A DNA stretch of 64,000 nt from positions 70,277,422 through 70,341,421 of the forward strand of contig CP142456.1 in NCBI GenBank assembly GCA_038049695.1, written 5' to 3'. The stretch comes from Cinnamomum chago (taxonomy: Eukaryota; Streptophyta; Magnoliopsida; Laurales; Lauraceae). A program made the translations under genes and the position numbers. A model generated the notes under the pieces. That model had not been told where the DNA came from, made no database searches, and was given only the letters and a program-made list of their open reading frames with translations. Position 1 is the stretch's first letter, and every line of letters begins with the position of its first letter. Shown in pieces: positions 21,961-33,725 of this stretch.

Positions 21961-24900
21961 TCAACGTTTTCCACGAGGCCCACCACCCGACCTCGGACCA
22001 GGAAAGCGAGCAAATTGCAGCCTCAAAATGGCTGCTGAATCTCGATCGTGCTCATCAAATTTATAACCTGCAAAATCAAATTGGACGGTTTTATGCAACT
22101 CAAGATACCACGGTTGAACGGAGCGTTAAAGGTAAGGGCATCTAGACGTGCAGAGATAGGAGGCAGATAATAATCACCTGCCTGCAAAAGTCCATGCAAA
22201 CTTGAACAAACAACTTACTCACTTGGCTCAGAAACATCTCTATTGCTTAAGTTTCGTCCAGCTTCAATTTCAGCAAATCCAACTACCTAATGGCCTTCTA
22301 CCCTCAAGTCAACGCATTAATCAAAAGTACCAATCCAGCAAAAAGGTTGACCTCTGAAGCAATCTGGTTACCAGATATTGTTGGAAGGCAACACAATAGT
22401 TTGGCTCAACCTGGAAAGGTTTGTGATCCTCTTGCACACTTTTTTTCCCTTTTGTTGGGTAAGGTGACTTGAAACCATAACCTCTTGGTGGCAACAATGA
22501 GCACCTTATGAATAAAGTTGGTCTGATAAATTGGCCTAAATCAACTAGTTCATTTTAGGTTTATGGGAAAGTAGCGCCACTTGAATAAATGGGTAAATAC
22601 GGTGGAGTCAAAGCCCGTCATGAATATAATTGGGATTATCCCAACCTTCCACTAAATCACTAGCAAAGAATGTCTCGTTCTAATATTAGAAGGGCAAAAA
22701 GAGGGTCTGCACTTGATCTCGATTCTCCAAAAGTCCCCATTGCAGCTAGAAGCACAACTCATCAAGGCTCAAAGATAGGACAGTGCAGGGACCAAAATCC
22801 TGAAATGTGAAGATCCGGGATTTTCATAGTGTAGAATCTAGACAGGACCTAAAAGAACCTCCTGAAATTTGAAGGGAAAACTAAAAGACTGTCTTCACTA
22901 GGGTACAGGACCGAGAGGTTGAAACACAAGGTGGCACGTGTTGAGCAATACAAAAATATGACAGTCGATGAACCTGAAAAACCATTTGAGCTCCTTACTG
23001 GTAGGTATCAGCAGGAACATCAAAAAGAATGAACTGGCTAGCGTTAAATGCAGGTCCTTACCATCTCATCTGGGTAGTTTTTCCAATGACCTGGAGATCA
23101 TATTGTATAATTAGATCTCAGTTAAATTACTAGTTAAGTCAAAAAATTGCTTCCAAGATGGCAACAGTCAATAGCGATATGGAAAGACAAGGTGACCTCC
23201 AATGGGGTCCAGTCTTCAGAAGAAACCTCCGGGAATCAGAGGAAAGGAGTTTCTATTGCCTTTTGGACATTTTGAGCCAAGTTCCTATCCATGAGGAGGG
23301 TCAGGATTGTGGGGTTTGGGCGAATGGCACCTTCTCTGTAGCTTCCTTCTTTCAGGTATTATCAGAAGGTCCCCAGGTGACTAGCCCATTTTACAATCTT
23401 TGGAAATAGAAGAGTCGCTGCCTTCGGTTGGTTAGCACTCCTTGGAAGAATTCTCACTATGGATAATCTTCGCAGGAGGAAAGGAATAATTGTCAATGCT
23501 TGCCCCATGTGATTAGCTTCGGAAGAGACTGTAGACCATCTTCTTCTAAATTGTAAAGTGGCTCAAAGTATGTGGACTTCAGTCCTTGGGTGGTTCGAGT
23601 ATAGTTGGGCGCTTCTCCACTCGCTGCAACATCTTTTTCAGGCTCGGAAGATGAGTGTGGGGTCAGGGGAAGATTACATGGAGATAATCTTTTTTGGCGG
23701 TGTTTTGGGTCCTATGGAAAGAAAGGAATGCAAGGTGTTTCGAAGGAGTTTCCTTGTCAATTGACTCCTTAAGTGATAGAACTAAATTCATCGTGGCTTC
23801 TTGGGTGTCCATCCATCCTTCCTTCCATGGTGTTCCCCTGGATCTTATTCTTCTGAATTGGAAGGACATGGCTTTTTCATAATATGGTTTCCTTTTGTAC
23901 CCTTTGGAGTTTGCTTAGACTCCATCTTTTGTAGTCTTTTGTTTGGGTGTTTTTGTGTTAGTTGGCTGTTTGGTCTTGAGCTTTTCCTCCGTTTGATTGT
24001 TTTGCTACAGTTTATCTCTCTAGTACTGATTAGCTTTCTTTTCAATGGTAGTTAACATCCCAAAAAGTATTTAAAAAATTGCTTCCAAGCCTCTCCCTGA
24101 TTAATTCGTGACTCCACAATCAACCAACTGGTTTTCCAGATTGCAGTGTAAAAAAGTACACAATTTTTTATCCATCGATAAACAGTACCAGACCATCAGG
24201 CATCAGTTGACTCACAGATCAAGTAAGTCCACAATGATGATTATGATGTATCACTAACTATCAGACCATTGATTTACGCTAGGGCCAACTCAAGAGCCAA
24301 TGATTTGTTCCAGCCAGCTGTAGCAAACTCAAATACGTGGACCCAGACATAAAGTGACTAAAATGGACAAGTCAGTGCTTGTGATTGGAACATCTATAAC
24401 AACACTTACAGAATGAAATCGATAAGATAATCAGTCAAAACTAATCAGATGATGATTGATAGATCGTCATTGCAAGTGAAATTGCAACTAAAACAGCAAA
24501 ACTCAACCAATAAGGCAATTAAGTCACATCAGGTTAGTTCGTATTTGTTGACATGAAATCCATTGATGCTAAAAGTTGGACTAAATGCAATGAAGATATG
24601 TCAAAAATTATGGCTGCTTGTGGCATAAAATAAACAACAGGTGCAAGCAACAAATCAGATATAAAATAGATGGGCTAAATTTTTCAAAGAATAATAAATA
24701 AAGAGGATGTTTGCTTCACCTTGTAAGGCATCCAATGCAACTGCCGCATGGGCTGGAGTAGTGAAGTCCACAAAGCAAAGGACCAAAGGTTCTCCTCCTG
24801 GCTGCAATGATTGATTTAAAGCACAAAGGGAGGCCAAACAAATGATTAGATTCTTTTTTTCTTTCTTTCTTTTTTTAGAGAGAAATAACCAAATGATTGG

Positions 24901-27900
24901 ATAACTAAACAAGGATAATTATGTAACCAGATTCATATTACTACTACATAGTAGCAATACTTTAGGGCCTGCATGGTTTCAGGAATTCCAGTAGGACATG
25001 CTCTATCCAATTTAATTTTGTTCTGTAAGGCCTGTTTGATTTCAGGAATTTTATATCGAAATTCTACATATAGGCTATTCAGAAGTGGGCATTTGGTTGT
25101 TATTTCTCCAAATGTTGTCCTCCCCAACCCCCACCCCCCACCCACCCCCTGAAAAAATAAAAATAAAAAAAGGAAGCAATTGCAGCCGCTGTCTATGGAA
25201 TTCTTATAATTCCTTGTTTGATTTGCGGAATTCTAGAAAGCTGACATTTGAGATGGTGGCCCATTCTATTCTTCTTCTTTTAAGGCAAAATGAATCCACT
25301 ACCTCAAGGTTGCCATAGTGAGAACCATTTCAAATGGAATTTTTGACCTTCCAAAAATTCAACAAATTCTAGAATCATGAACGCGAATTTCGAAGGGAAC
25401 ATATGTATAAAATTATGAATTCTCCTAGCAGTAATCCTCCAATTTCCCCCAATCAAACATTATTGATATCAAGTCAGAAGGGATATCCATGTTCCATATC
25501 AACAATTTGGATATTCAAAAATGCATATATATATATAGGGAGATGCTCCTATGAGAGATATCTCTCACCTTAAATGAGAGATTGGGTGATGAGTGTGAAA
25601 CTTAGACATGTGACTATTCATGGGGGGGTAGTCTATGTGAAAAGACTAGATTGACTGAAGGTGGGCCCCATGACCAAAAAAAAGAGGGCCAAAAAAGGGG
25701 GGGCGTTTTTAAAGTGGGCTGTGAGAATTACCTTATATGTGTGTGTGTATTCCAACTTACCAGTTACCATATTCATACGCATGACAGCATTAATATATAT
25801 GTAGACGGGAAAAACTCCATTAACGACAACATAGTCAATCAACAACCAAACATTTTTCGTTTCATAAGAATAAAGAAACTTACATGTCTAGATTCCTTGT
25901 TAACAAGTCTGACTTCTTGAAAACCTACAAAAGGACGAAATATATCTGGAAAACCAAGTGAAGGAACAGCACTAGATAATGAAAGTTGGAACCCTGGTTC
26001 AGAATATGTCATGACTGCAGAGAACTTCATGGATTTAGAAGGATAGCATCTATTATGCTGTAATCCAAGTTAGTGGAATCAATTGTTGGGGGCTTGATGA
26101 AAATTAACAGAAGGCCTGTTTGGCATCATTCATGTGAAAAATATATATATATATATATATATATTCATATGGGAATGAAAATGTTGGAATGTGTCTGCCA
26201 ACAGTGTTTGGATCATTCTAGGACAATATTTCTGTGGAATATCTTTCCCTTGGACTTAAAATTTAGAAATAAATAACTAAGGCAATATCATTCCGTTGGA
26301 ATCATTTTCAAGCGGAAACCACCCAAGCACACCCACAAAAATCTCTCTCCCTACTACTAATTGACAAGGCTAATGACTACAGGTTTTTTTTTTTTTTTTT
26401 TTGTTCCTTACTATTTCTAATCTCGATGATCACTTTTTCATGATTTTCTGTATATTTCTTTGTTGTTCGATCAACAGATTGATTATCTAGATCTTGTGGG
26501 AAGTTCTGTTGATTGTCCCAATCTTTCTTACACTATTTTCTCATTACTTTTATTGAGTTGTACTCCAATGTTTCAATTTTTGTTTGCTGATCTTCTTGTT
26601 CCTTCAACCTCTTTATTTCAGTAGTTATGTTATTTTATCTTTTCTTTTTGAATCTATAAATGAGAGAGAGAGAGAGAGAGATAATATATACAAACATAAA
26701 TATATTATACATTGATGAGTCAGCATGCATGAATTGTTCAAACACGATAAATTTATGACTCTTGCAATAAGAGAGTCATAATGAATCTATAACTAAGAGA
26801 GAAATAATATATATCTATATACACATACACACATAAATATATTATACATTGATCAGTCAGCATGCATGAATTGTTTAAACACAATAAATTTATGAGACTT
26901 GCAATAATAGAGTAATACTGAATCTATAAAACCCATCAAAAAATAATGGCTATAAATAAGAGAGAGAAATAACATACATATACACAAAGAAATTATACAT
27001 CTGTAACAACCCGAGCCCGCTCTCCACATGATGAGTCAGCATGCATGAATTGTTTAAACACAATAAATTTAGGACTCTTGCAATAAGAGTCATAATGAAT
27101 CTATAACTAAGAGAGAAATAATATATATACACACACACATAAATATATTATACATTGATGAGTCAGCATGCATGAATTGTTTAAACACAATAAATTTATG
27201 ACTCTTGCAATAAATAGAGTAATACTGAATCTATAAAACCGATCAAATAATAATGATTATAAATAAGAGAGAGAAATAACATACATATACACAAATAAAT
27301 TATACATCTATAACGACCCAAGCCCGCTCTCCACATGATATTGTCCGCTTTGGCTCATGGGATTCCAACTCAATCTCGTTGTACAGTTTTAAAAGGCCTC
27401 ATGTGGAGTTAAGGGGCAGGTCATACACATATATACCCAAGATTAGGACTAGCGTGTTTCCGATATGGGACTTATGCACCACTGCATACCTAGTCCTCAT
27501 CGGACCCAACGCTCTTCTACAGGGGAGCCACATGAGTAACATACTCCCCCACAAGAAAACAAAGCCGTCCTCGGCTCTGATACCATCTATAATGACCCAA
27601 GCCTGCTCTCCACACGATATTGCCCACTTTGGCTCATGGGATTCCAATCCAATCTTGCCGCACGGTTTTAAAAGACCTCATGCGGAGTTAAGGGCAGGTC
27701 ATACACATATATACCCAAGATGAGGACTACCGTGTTTCCAATGTGGGACTCATGCACCATTGTATACCTAGTCCTCATCGGACCCAATAATACCCTTCTA
27801 CAAGGGAGCTACAGGCATGACATAAAAGAGTCATCATGCATGAATTGTTTAAACACAATAATTTTATGACTCTTGCCATATGTATGGTACTTCCTCATGT

Positions 27901-30900
27901 ATAAACTTGCTCATTAACATTAATTTCATAGACTTAATTTTAATAAATATTCAATATATCTAAGTTTTAGAACTATTATAGGAAAATTAATTTCTTAATG
28001 GATAATTTTTTTAATGGTTCTTAAAAGAAACAATTATAATAATTGAGCATTGCCATAGAAGAGTCATCATGCATGAATTGTTTAAACACAATAATTTTAT
28101 GACTCTTGCCATATGTATGGTACTTCCTCATGTATAAACTTGCTCATTAACATTAATTTCATAGACTTAATTTTAATAAATATTCAATATATCTAAGTTT
28201 TAGAACTATTATAGGAAAATTAATTTCTGAATGGATAATTTTTTTAACGGTTCTTAAAAGAAACAATTATAATAATTGAGCATTGCCATACAAGTTCGGC
28301 ACAGCCAATTCCTAGAAAGAAATCATTCTCATCATAGATAGAAATATTCTAAACATATGAATGATGCCAACGGGCCCGAATATTCAAAATCCAGAATTTT
28401 AGATACACATGAATTGTGGCTTTACCTCCAAAAAAAAAAAGGCCACAAACTAGCAAATATCCTAATCCTAGAGAAAAAGTCCATAGCACATTTGGAAGCT
28501 TCTCATGGGCAGACAAAAGGTCAACGAACTAAATGTATGACGAAAATGATGGATACAAGATGCCAGTCAAAATAAAATCAATGGATATGAGATGCGATAA
28601 TTTAATGCAAAGTAAGCTTGACTCTCCAATTTTGTCTAACAATAGCCAATAATAAACTAAATGCATTATGAAATGAAAGCAACATAGAAAATAGGATACG
28701 AGATACTTCTCTCCGAGTACAGTTTGACGGAAGACCCTCAACAAATAGTGTATTTGAAGCATCCGGAGGGAGAGACATCTCAGATCTTCCACCTCCAAAA
28801 CCCATGCTCCGGCTTTTTCCACCCATACTTGGATCTATTCCCCCAACACCCATCATACGTGGATCATCAATGGGATGACCTGGTAATCCCCTAGAGAGAG
28901 GCCTAGGAGGATCTCCAGCACCATAAGAAGACATTTGCTGGAAGCATTTGGACCAACATGTGACATACTCGCATTAAGAACTCAATATAAATATATGGTG
29001 GTTAAGAATTTGAAATAAAGATAAGTACTCATGACACAATACCCCACGTAAATAACGATCATAAGATGCTCCAAATGTCTCAGCTTCTCTCGTAAGACGG
29101 TGTCCTCCTCTTTCTTCATCACGAGGATAAAAACCAGACAATTCATGCCCTCCAGAGACATCTACCAAGTTTAGAATGAAAAATCAACTAAGACAGTAAA
29201 AGAAAAACAAATAATGCATGACATGAAAAAAGCACACAACTATATCGTATTTCCCATGAACTAGACAATAAGCTCAAGCTTAAGATCATGTCCACAAATG
29301 TTTTTCCATTAGAAATAAATAATAATGGAACAAGACATGTAACTGGGGGAATCATTCAAAGTTTATACAGCAAGGACATAAAACTTAATTGGTTTTCTAG
29401 GTTACGAATGCAAGTGCACAAGTGCCAAGTTCATCTATCCAAGAGGTCCATTTAACTTTTTCCATTGGCGATCCCACTTTCATAGACGTTCCACGCCATT
29501 GACAATCTTACTTTCACAGGAAATCTACAGATTATACAACCAAAGCAACATAATCTTTGGACCTTTTCTGTTTACTGAGGATCCCTGAAGTATTTCATTC
29601 CTCAACAACTCACACTTTCAGCCCATCAGTTTAAAGGTCAGGGATTCATCCCCCAAACTCCACCAGTTGCTCAGACTGCCTGTCCCAAGCGGGGTTGTGT
29701 CAAGTAGGGGTTTTTCTTTCTTTCTTTCTTTCTTTTTTTGGTAAAGTTGCATCAAGTAGGTTGACAGTAAAGAGTAAAACTTTTGCCACAATCCCAACCT
29801 GAATTCCAAGAATTGAGAATTAATAAACAGAATTCATGTAGCGGGCCCTAGAATAATTTGGACAAAGGCTTTGATAATGATGATGATTCATCCATCTCAC
29901 AGACTCTCTAGATGGACCAGCACCATTGATCTTGTCACATCAACGGTTTAAATAAGTGAACAATGGTCCACACATGAATTTTTAATTATCAGTGTCAGAC
30001 CCCAAACTGGATGGGCAGATGAGATCAATATATATCAAACATACGTCACTTCATTCTCAGCAGAAAATAATAAGAGGATTAGTAGCCAATCTCAGCCCAT
30101 GTATGCCCGTATTGGGGAGGCGCAATACTGTATTGGCGATACAAGAGTTAATAAAGTTATCATGCCAATACTCCCATTTATTGCTCAAAACCCAATAGGT
30201 ATCAACTGATACAGTATCATCAACATATAAAACCATGGATTGAAGTGTCAGATTGGACGTCGTCATTGGAACAAATACGAATATAAACAGAAAATAGAAA
30301 TAATGTCAACGATGGTCTACATAAATGAGAAAAATCAATCAACTGGAGTGAATGGATCCCCCGACCATATGATTTGAAGAGAAGCGAAGCTGTGGCATGG
30401 CCGCCCCACAAAATAATAACATAAGAATCATCAAGCATCAAGCCCAATTCATATGGAGTGAACCCCATGATTTTTAAAACTCAGCACAAACCGAGTCATG
30501 CTGCGGAGTACCTAAAGGTTTCAGCCATCATTGATGCGCATTTTTTTTTTACTTGTTCATTCTGAGACAAAAAAAATGCATTTGGATCTCCACTCGCCAC
30601 CTTTATTTTGTTAGTTTCGTTTGAAATCGATAGCTGATAAATCAGCCCATACTTAAAACGTTTCAGCAATGATCGATAGAGGAACTCAAAACTATTTTAA
30701 CAGCAACAAAAGCAGTAAAAGAGTTAGCTTAGATTCCCCAATCCTATAATCCTCATAATCACTTCATATAAATAAAAACCCAAAAAAAAAAAACACCATC
30801 GATTCCGAGAAACTAAAGAGAGAAAGAACACAACTTCAATCAGTAACCCTAATTTCAGATCTGATGTTAACCTCTAGGGCCAAAGCTCGGATCTTTTTAC

Positions 30901-31391
30901 CTCATACGTTTGGACAACCAGAGTTACCAACAAATCACAGCTGTTTTGTTCTTTGCCACAACCAATTCCATAAAAAGATAAATCCAAAGTCGAAACTACT
31001 TAAGATTTCCATGAAAACCAACGTCCAAAAATCCAAAACTTGGATCTGAACTCGATTTCCCATAAATCAAGTCATCTTCGACGAGTACCACCTGCTCGAT
31101 TTCCTGCAATTTGGTGATGGAAAAGAACAAAACAACGGCGGTTTACGTGAAACTGAGGGCATTCAAACAGGCAAGAATCCATCTACAGGTAAAGAGGATT
31201 ACACGAAAAAGATCCAAACAGGAGAAAGGAAACGGAGATGGAAAACGATGAGATGTGGAGAAAGGGAAGGAGGCGCGAGATAGCGGCGGCGTACCGTAGT
31301 CGGGGCGAGAGCGTTTCACGGCGGTAGGGACGGACGGAGGAGCTATCGGCGGCTGTCTCGCTTCTGCGTACCGCCAGTAACTATCAGACAT
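21961..31391 (-). CDS. NSRA/NSRB-like: RRM protein, nuclear speckle RNA-binding protein A/B-like (6 exons, complete)
   Basis: Minus-strand coding exons: 31391-31295, 29161-29043, 28937-28700, 25945-25884, 24801-24720, 22067-21961. All introns are GT-AG and phases agree, giving 234 residues. The start MSDSYWRY is the only ATG in frame before the first donor. The N-terminal half is low-complexity, rich in Gly, Pro and Arg (KRSRPDYG, MMGVGGIDPSMGGKSRSMGF). A single RRM follows from about residue 135: RNP2-like NTLFVEGLP, then HIFRPFVGFQEVRLV, RNP1-like PLVLCFVDF, and AALDALQ-type ALDALQGYKF. The tail RFPGPRSGGGPRGKR is basic. Arabidopsis NSRs are nuclear speckle proteins that affect alternative splicing and bind a long non-coding RNA in auxin responses; that role is inferred here by family. 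Introns 1, 3 and 5 exceed 2 kb, the latter two carrying transposons. It converges on the U-box gene. Confidence 0.93.
22068..23140 (-). other. Intron 5 of the RRM gene, distal part
   Basis: Non-coding, no recognisable element. Lies between the last exon and the LINE insertion. Confidence 0.5.
23158..24072 (+). mobile_element. 5'-truncated LINE with exact 17-bp target-site duplication
   Basis: The 17-mer AAAAAATTGCTTCCAAG flanks the insertion at 23,141-23,157 and 24,073-24,089, as expected for target-primed reverse transcription. The body encodes, with frameshifts, the C-terminal part of a plant L1 ORF2: a zinc-binding (zf-RVT) region with GTFSVASFF, then ACPM, SEETVDHLLLNCKVAQSMW, and the downstream WKERNARCFEG. 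About 190 bp of T-rich 3' UTR follows. The reverse transcriptase domain is absent because of 5' truncation. It sits in intron 5 of the RRM gene in the opposite orientation. Confidence 0.92.
24940..25470. mobile_element. Probable nested MITE remnants (GGCCTGTTTGATTTC ends)
   Basis: AGGGCCTGCATGGTTTCAGG, AAGGCCTGTTTGATTTCAGG and the right-hand CCCCCAATCAAACATTA resemble PIF/Harbinger-like MITE ends nested in one another. TSDs could not be fixed. Lies in RRM gene intron 3/4 territory and includes no coding sequence of its own; it overlaps no RRM exon. Confidence 0.4.
25538..25620. mobile_element. Half of a GAGATGCTCC fold-back MITE
   Basis: GGAGATGCTCCTATGAGAGA and the following TATCTCTCACCTTAAATGAG match one arm of the family at 42,583; the second arm is lost. 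It lies next to an AT run in intron 3 of the RRM gene. Confidence 0.65.
26717..27338. repeat. Tandem array, ~316-bp and ~306-bp units, capturing an LTR start
   Basis: The motif GTCAGCATGCATGAATTGTT occurs at about 26,719, 26,856, 27,035 and 27,162. The stretch 26,717-27,032 is repeated at 27,033-27,338. Each unit ends with the first ~30 bp of a TRIM LTR (TGTAACAACCCGAGCCCGCT at 27,002; TATAACGACCCAAGCCCGCT at 27,309), and only the second continues into a full element. Units also carry (AG)n and (TA)n/(CA)n tracts. Located in intron 3 of the RRM gene. Confidence 0.85.
27309..27822 (-). mobile_element. TRIM: miniature LTR retrotransposon with a 46-bp internal region
   Basis: Two direct repeats of about 233 bp (27,309-27,541) and 235 bp (27,588-27,822) flank only 46 bp. 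On the minus strand the order is 5' LTR, two-base spacer, primer-binding site TGGTATCAGAGCC (27,585-27,573, initiator-Met tRNA type), polypurine tract CTTGTGGGGGAGTA (27,555-27,542), 3' LTR starting TGTTACTCATG. LTR edges are TG/CA, worn to TA at two ends. The LTR end GGGCTTGGGTCGTTATA resembles the widespread plant TRIM whose LTR ends GGGCTTGGGCCGTTACA. It has no coding capacity, so mobilisation would depend on enzymes from other elements. No clean TSD, since it sits in a repeat array. Confidence 0.9.
27828..28290. repeat. Recent 233-bp tandem duplication
   Basis: Unit 27,828-28,060 is repeated almost base for base at 28,061-28,290; the differences seen are single bases (for example TTTCTTAATGG against TTTCTGAATGG and TTAATGG against TTAACGG). 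The unit starts with the GAGTCATCATGCATGAATTG motif related to the array left of the TRIM. GAGTCAT and ATGACTC about 30 bp apart could form a small hairpin. Confidence 0.92.
29162..31294 (-). other. Intron 1 of the RRM gene
   Basis: Non-coding, 2,133 bp. Contains a (CTTT)n tract (about 29,715-29,735). No transposon ends were recognised. Confidence 0.5.
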
Positions 31392-31406
31392 GTTGAGAGA
31401 GAAAGA

Positions 31407-31414
31407 AAACCCTA
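31407..31414 (-). promoter_or_regulatory. Telo-box in the 5' leader of the RRM gene
   Basis: AAACCCTA on the plus strand (TAGGGTTT on the gene strand), 16-23 bp upstream of the ATG inside a CT-rich leader. Telo-boxes are frequent near starts of plant genes for RNA handling and translation. A second AACCCTAG lies at about 31,459. Confidence 0.5.
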
Positions 31415-31478
31415 GAGAGAGAGTGAGCGTCACTGAGAGGGATGATGTCAGAATGAGAACCCTAGAACACTGTACCCG

Positions 31479-31485
31479 TTTTATA
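31479..31485 (-). promoter_or_regulatory. Probable TATA box of the RRM gene
   Basis: TATAAAA on the minus strand in the context CCCTCTATAAAACGGG, about 90 bp upstream of the ATG. This predicts a transcription start near 31,450 and a leader of about 60 nt. Confidence 0.6.
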
Positions 31486-31499
31486 GAGGGGTTGGGGAG

Positions 31500-33399
31500 G
31501 TAAAGATTTTACTCGGCCCGAGAAGTTGCGGGAATTGCTACGGCCTTTGGAGCTTGGAAGTCCTTGAAGTTTGAGTTGAACCAAGAGAGAACACGGTCTA
31601 AAATATCAGGACCCACTGGCTTCAAAAATTGGTTCGTCCAATTATCATCTAATGTGCATGGAAAGGAGGCCATGCACTCATGCTAATGTGTGGGACGAGT
31701 CAGTGTGCACATTTTGGTCTACTTACTCTTTCTTAGTGTAACCATCTTCATGGCACCTATAAAGAAGTTATGGCTGCAGTCAGCACAACCAGTCAAGACG
31801 AGTAGGATGAGGAAAGGATCATTAGGGGGGTAACAAATCTTTAAAAGTATATAGAGAAGCATTTGTGCAGAGAGTGTGTCTAAGAGGATGGCAAGGAATC
31901 GATCTTTTCAGTGTCTCCTTCATGCTTGCGTTTGTTGCAACGTTGATTCATCAATGAAAATGGCATTTTAACGCTTTTTTTCTGTAAATAACGGCCCCTT
32001 ATCCGAGTGAAAATTGGTTGTTCGGGGTTTAAGCCCCGGATACGTTAACTCTTTTCACTTGTATGCTCCTCTTCTATTTGAGTGGGGTACTTTTTTGTAT
32101 GTGTGCGAGCTCTATCTTGAGTCCTATCCAAATGTAAACAAAAAAAGGTGCTTTCTTTCCGTGCTTCTTGGGATTTATTGCTCCTACCACTAAAGTCGGG
32201 CTCCAAATGCCGTGGAAGGTAAAACGTGATTTCCTATTATGCAGCTCGTCATAGGATATCAATAACTACTTTCTTTTATAATTTATGTAGGTTTAGCTTC
32301 AAATTCAGTAGTAGCGTTCAATATATAGGTTTCTTTCTGCTTGGTAAGTGATGTTAAAGACTTTTCAATTAAATCCAATCCCATCATTTAGTAAGAAAAA
32401 ACATTGAAGGATGAGATCCACTTTATTTCTTTGACTTGGATGAGTTTATAAATTATGATATTTTGTTAAAATTTATAAATTACAATTTACATATGTGGTG
32501 TTCTTATAATTTTGGTTTGAATACGATGACATTTATAATCCCTCCATCTCGTCTCCTAATTCTTGATGTTCCTTCATTCGCTACTTCCACTTTTCTGCTG
32601 AAGACCAATCTCAAAGAATGCAGATGTCTCCACCATTTATTCTTTTAACCTTGTCATGTAGCTGTTGATAACGCGTCCATTTGAGCCAAAAATGCTTACT
32701 TTAATGCAATTATGTAGGCACAAAAATTATTAGTAGATCACGGGGCATGGCAAGAAAGCACAGGAACTGTTTTAATTTGCTTTCCAGCAAGCAAATAAGT
32801 CGAAACTGGTGAGGTCCTCCTATACAGTGATGTCATGTGGACCAGTTTTGAGATATGTCGATGACTCATACATAGCTTGCCCAAAAGACTTGTCACCTCA
32901 AGTGCAAACAAGAAAATTATAGGCAAATTCCTGTCCTACTTGTGGTTGGGGAGTGGATAGGTTGAATCTATTCTGCCCATTTGGGAAGAATGCTCCCCAA
33001 AAAGTGCTTCTAAATAAGCTTTGATATTACTTGTACTATTTAAATATTCTATTTCTATATTTTTATTTATTTCATTAAGTTTTTCCTTTGCGCCTATTCA
33101 TTTAACATGGCAGCTAAACAAAATTCTTAATGGAGCATTTCTAGTTTTAAGAAGTAAGAGTAATAACATAAAAGGGTTTAAGACTTGAGTTAAGATGGGA
33201 TGATATACCTTCGAGATAAGGTTACATCATGAAAAACTTATTAAAAAGTCCCTTACTATGAAAAGAAGTTGTCAGTCATCTTCCTTTATAATAAATTCTT
33301 CTAAATTTATAGTACAATTCCGATTAATTACGTCTTTATAATTTAGAGTTTCGTTTAACATTCCATAGGTATAATTCCACCTAGGCTTTATATCTTAAG
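31500..33399. other. Intergenic region upstream of the RRM gene
   Basis: AT-rich; no gene, terminal repeats or structural RNA recognised. Short ORFs have no family resemblance. Confidence 0.5.
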
Positions 33400-33725
33400 G
33401 GCTTTTACCTTTAAGAATCGGAAGCTAAATGATGCAGAGAAGTGCTATACGGTGCAAGAGAAGAAAATGATTGCTATGGTCCATTGCCTTAGAACTTTGA
33501 GACATTACTCGTTGGGGTCCAAATTCCTTGTGAAGACAGATAACATGTTGCGACCAGCTGCTTCCTCTCTCAGAAGAAGCTATCGTCAAAGCAAGCTCGT
33601 TGGCAAGACGTCTTGACAAATTTCGATGTGGTGTTGGTGTACAAGCCGGGTAGAACTAGTCAAGTGGCCGATGTGCTACGTTGAAAGGCTACACTGGCAG
33701 CATTGAAAGAGCAATCCGAAGTCTA
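33400..33725 (+). pseudogene. Ty3/Gypsy RNase H fragment (degenerate)
   Basis: Translation across one frameshift gives RKLNDAEKCYTVQEKKMIAM, HCLRTLRHYSLGSKFLVKTD, then QKKLSSKQARWQDVLTNFD and YKPGRTSQVADVL. These match the C-terminal RNase H and connection region of plant Gypsy polyproteins, where the consensus reads KLSPKQARWQD and YKPGR. Only about 110 codons remain, with no LTR, integrase or RT nearby, so it is an isolated relic. Confidence 0.85.

Noticed and set aside
26717..28290. Repeated units that might suggest a CRISPR-like array
   Set aside because: Units are long direct duplications with no spacer structure, in a plant intron.
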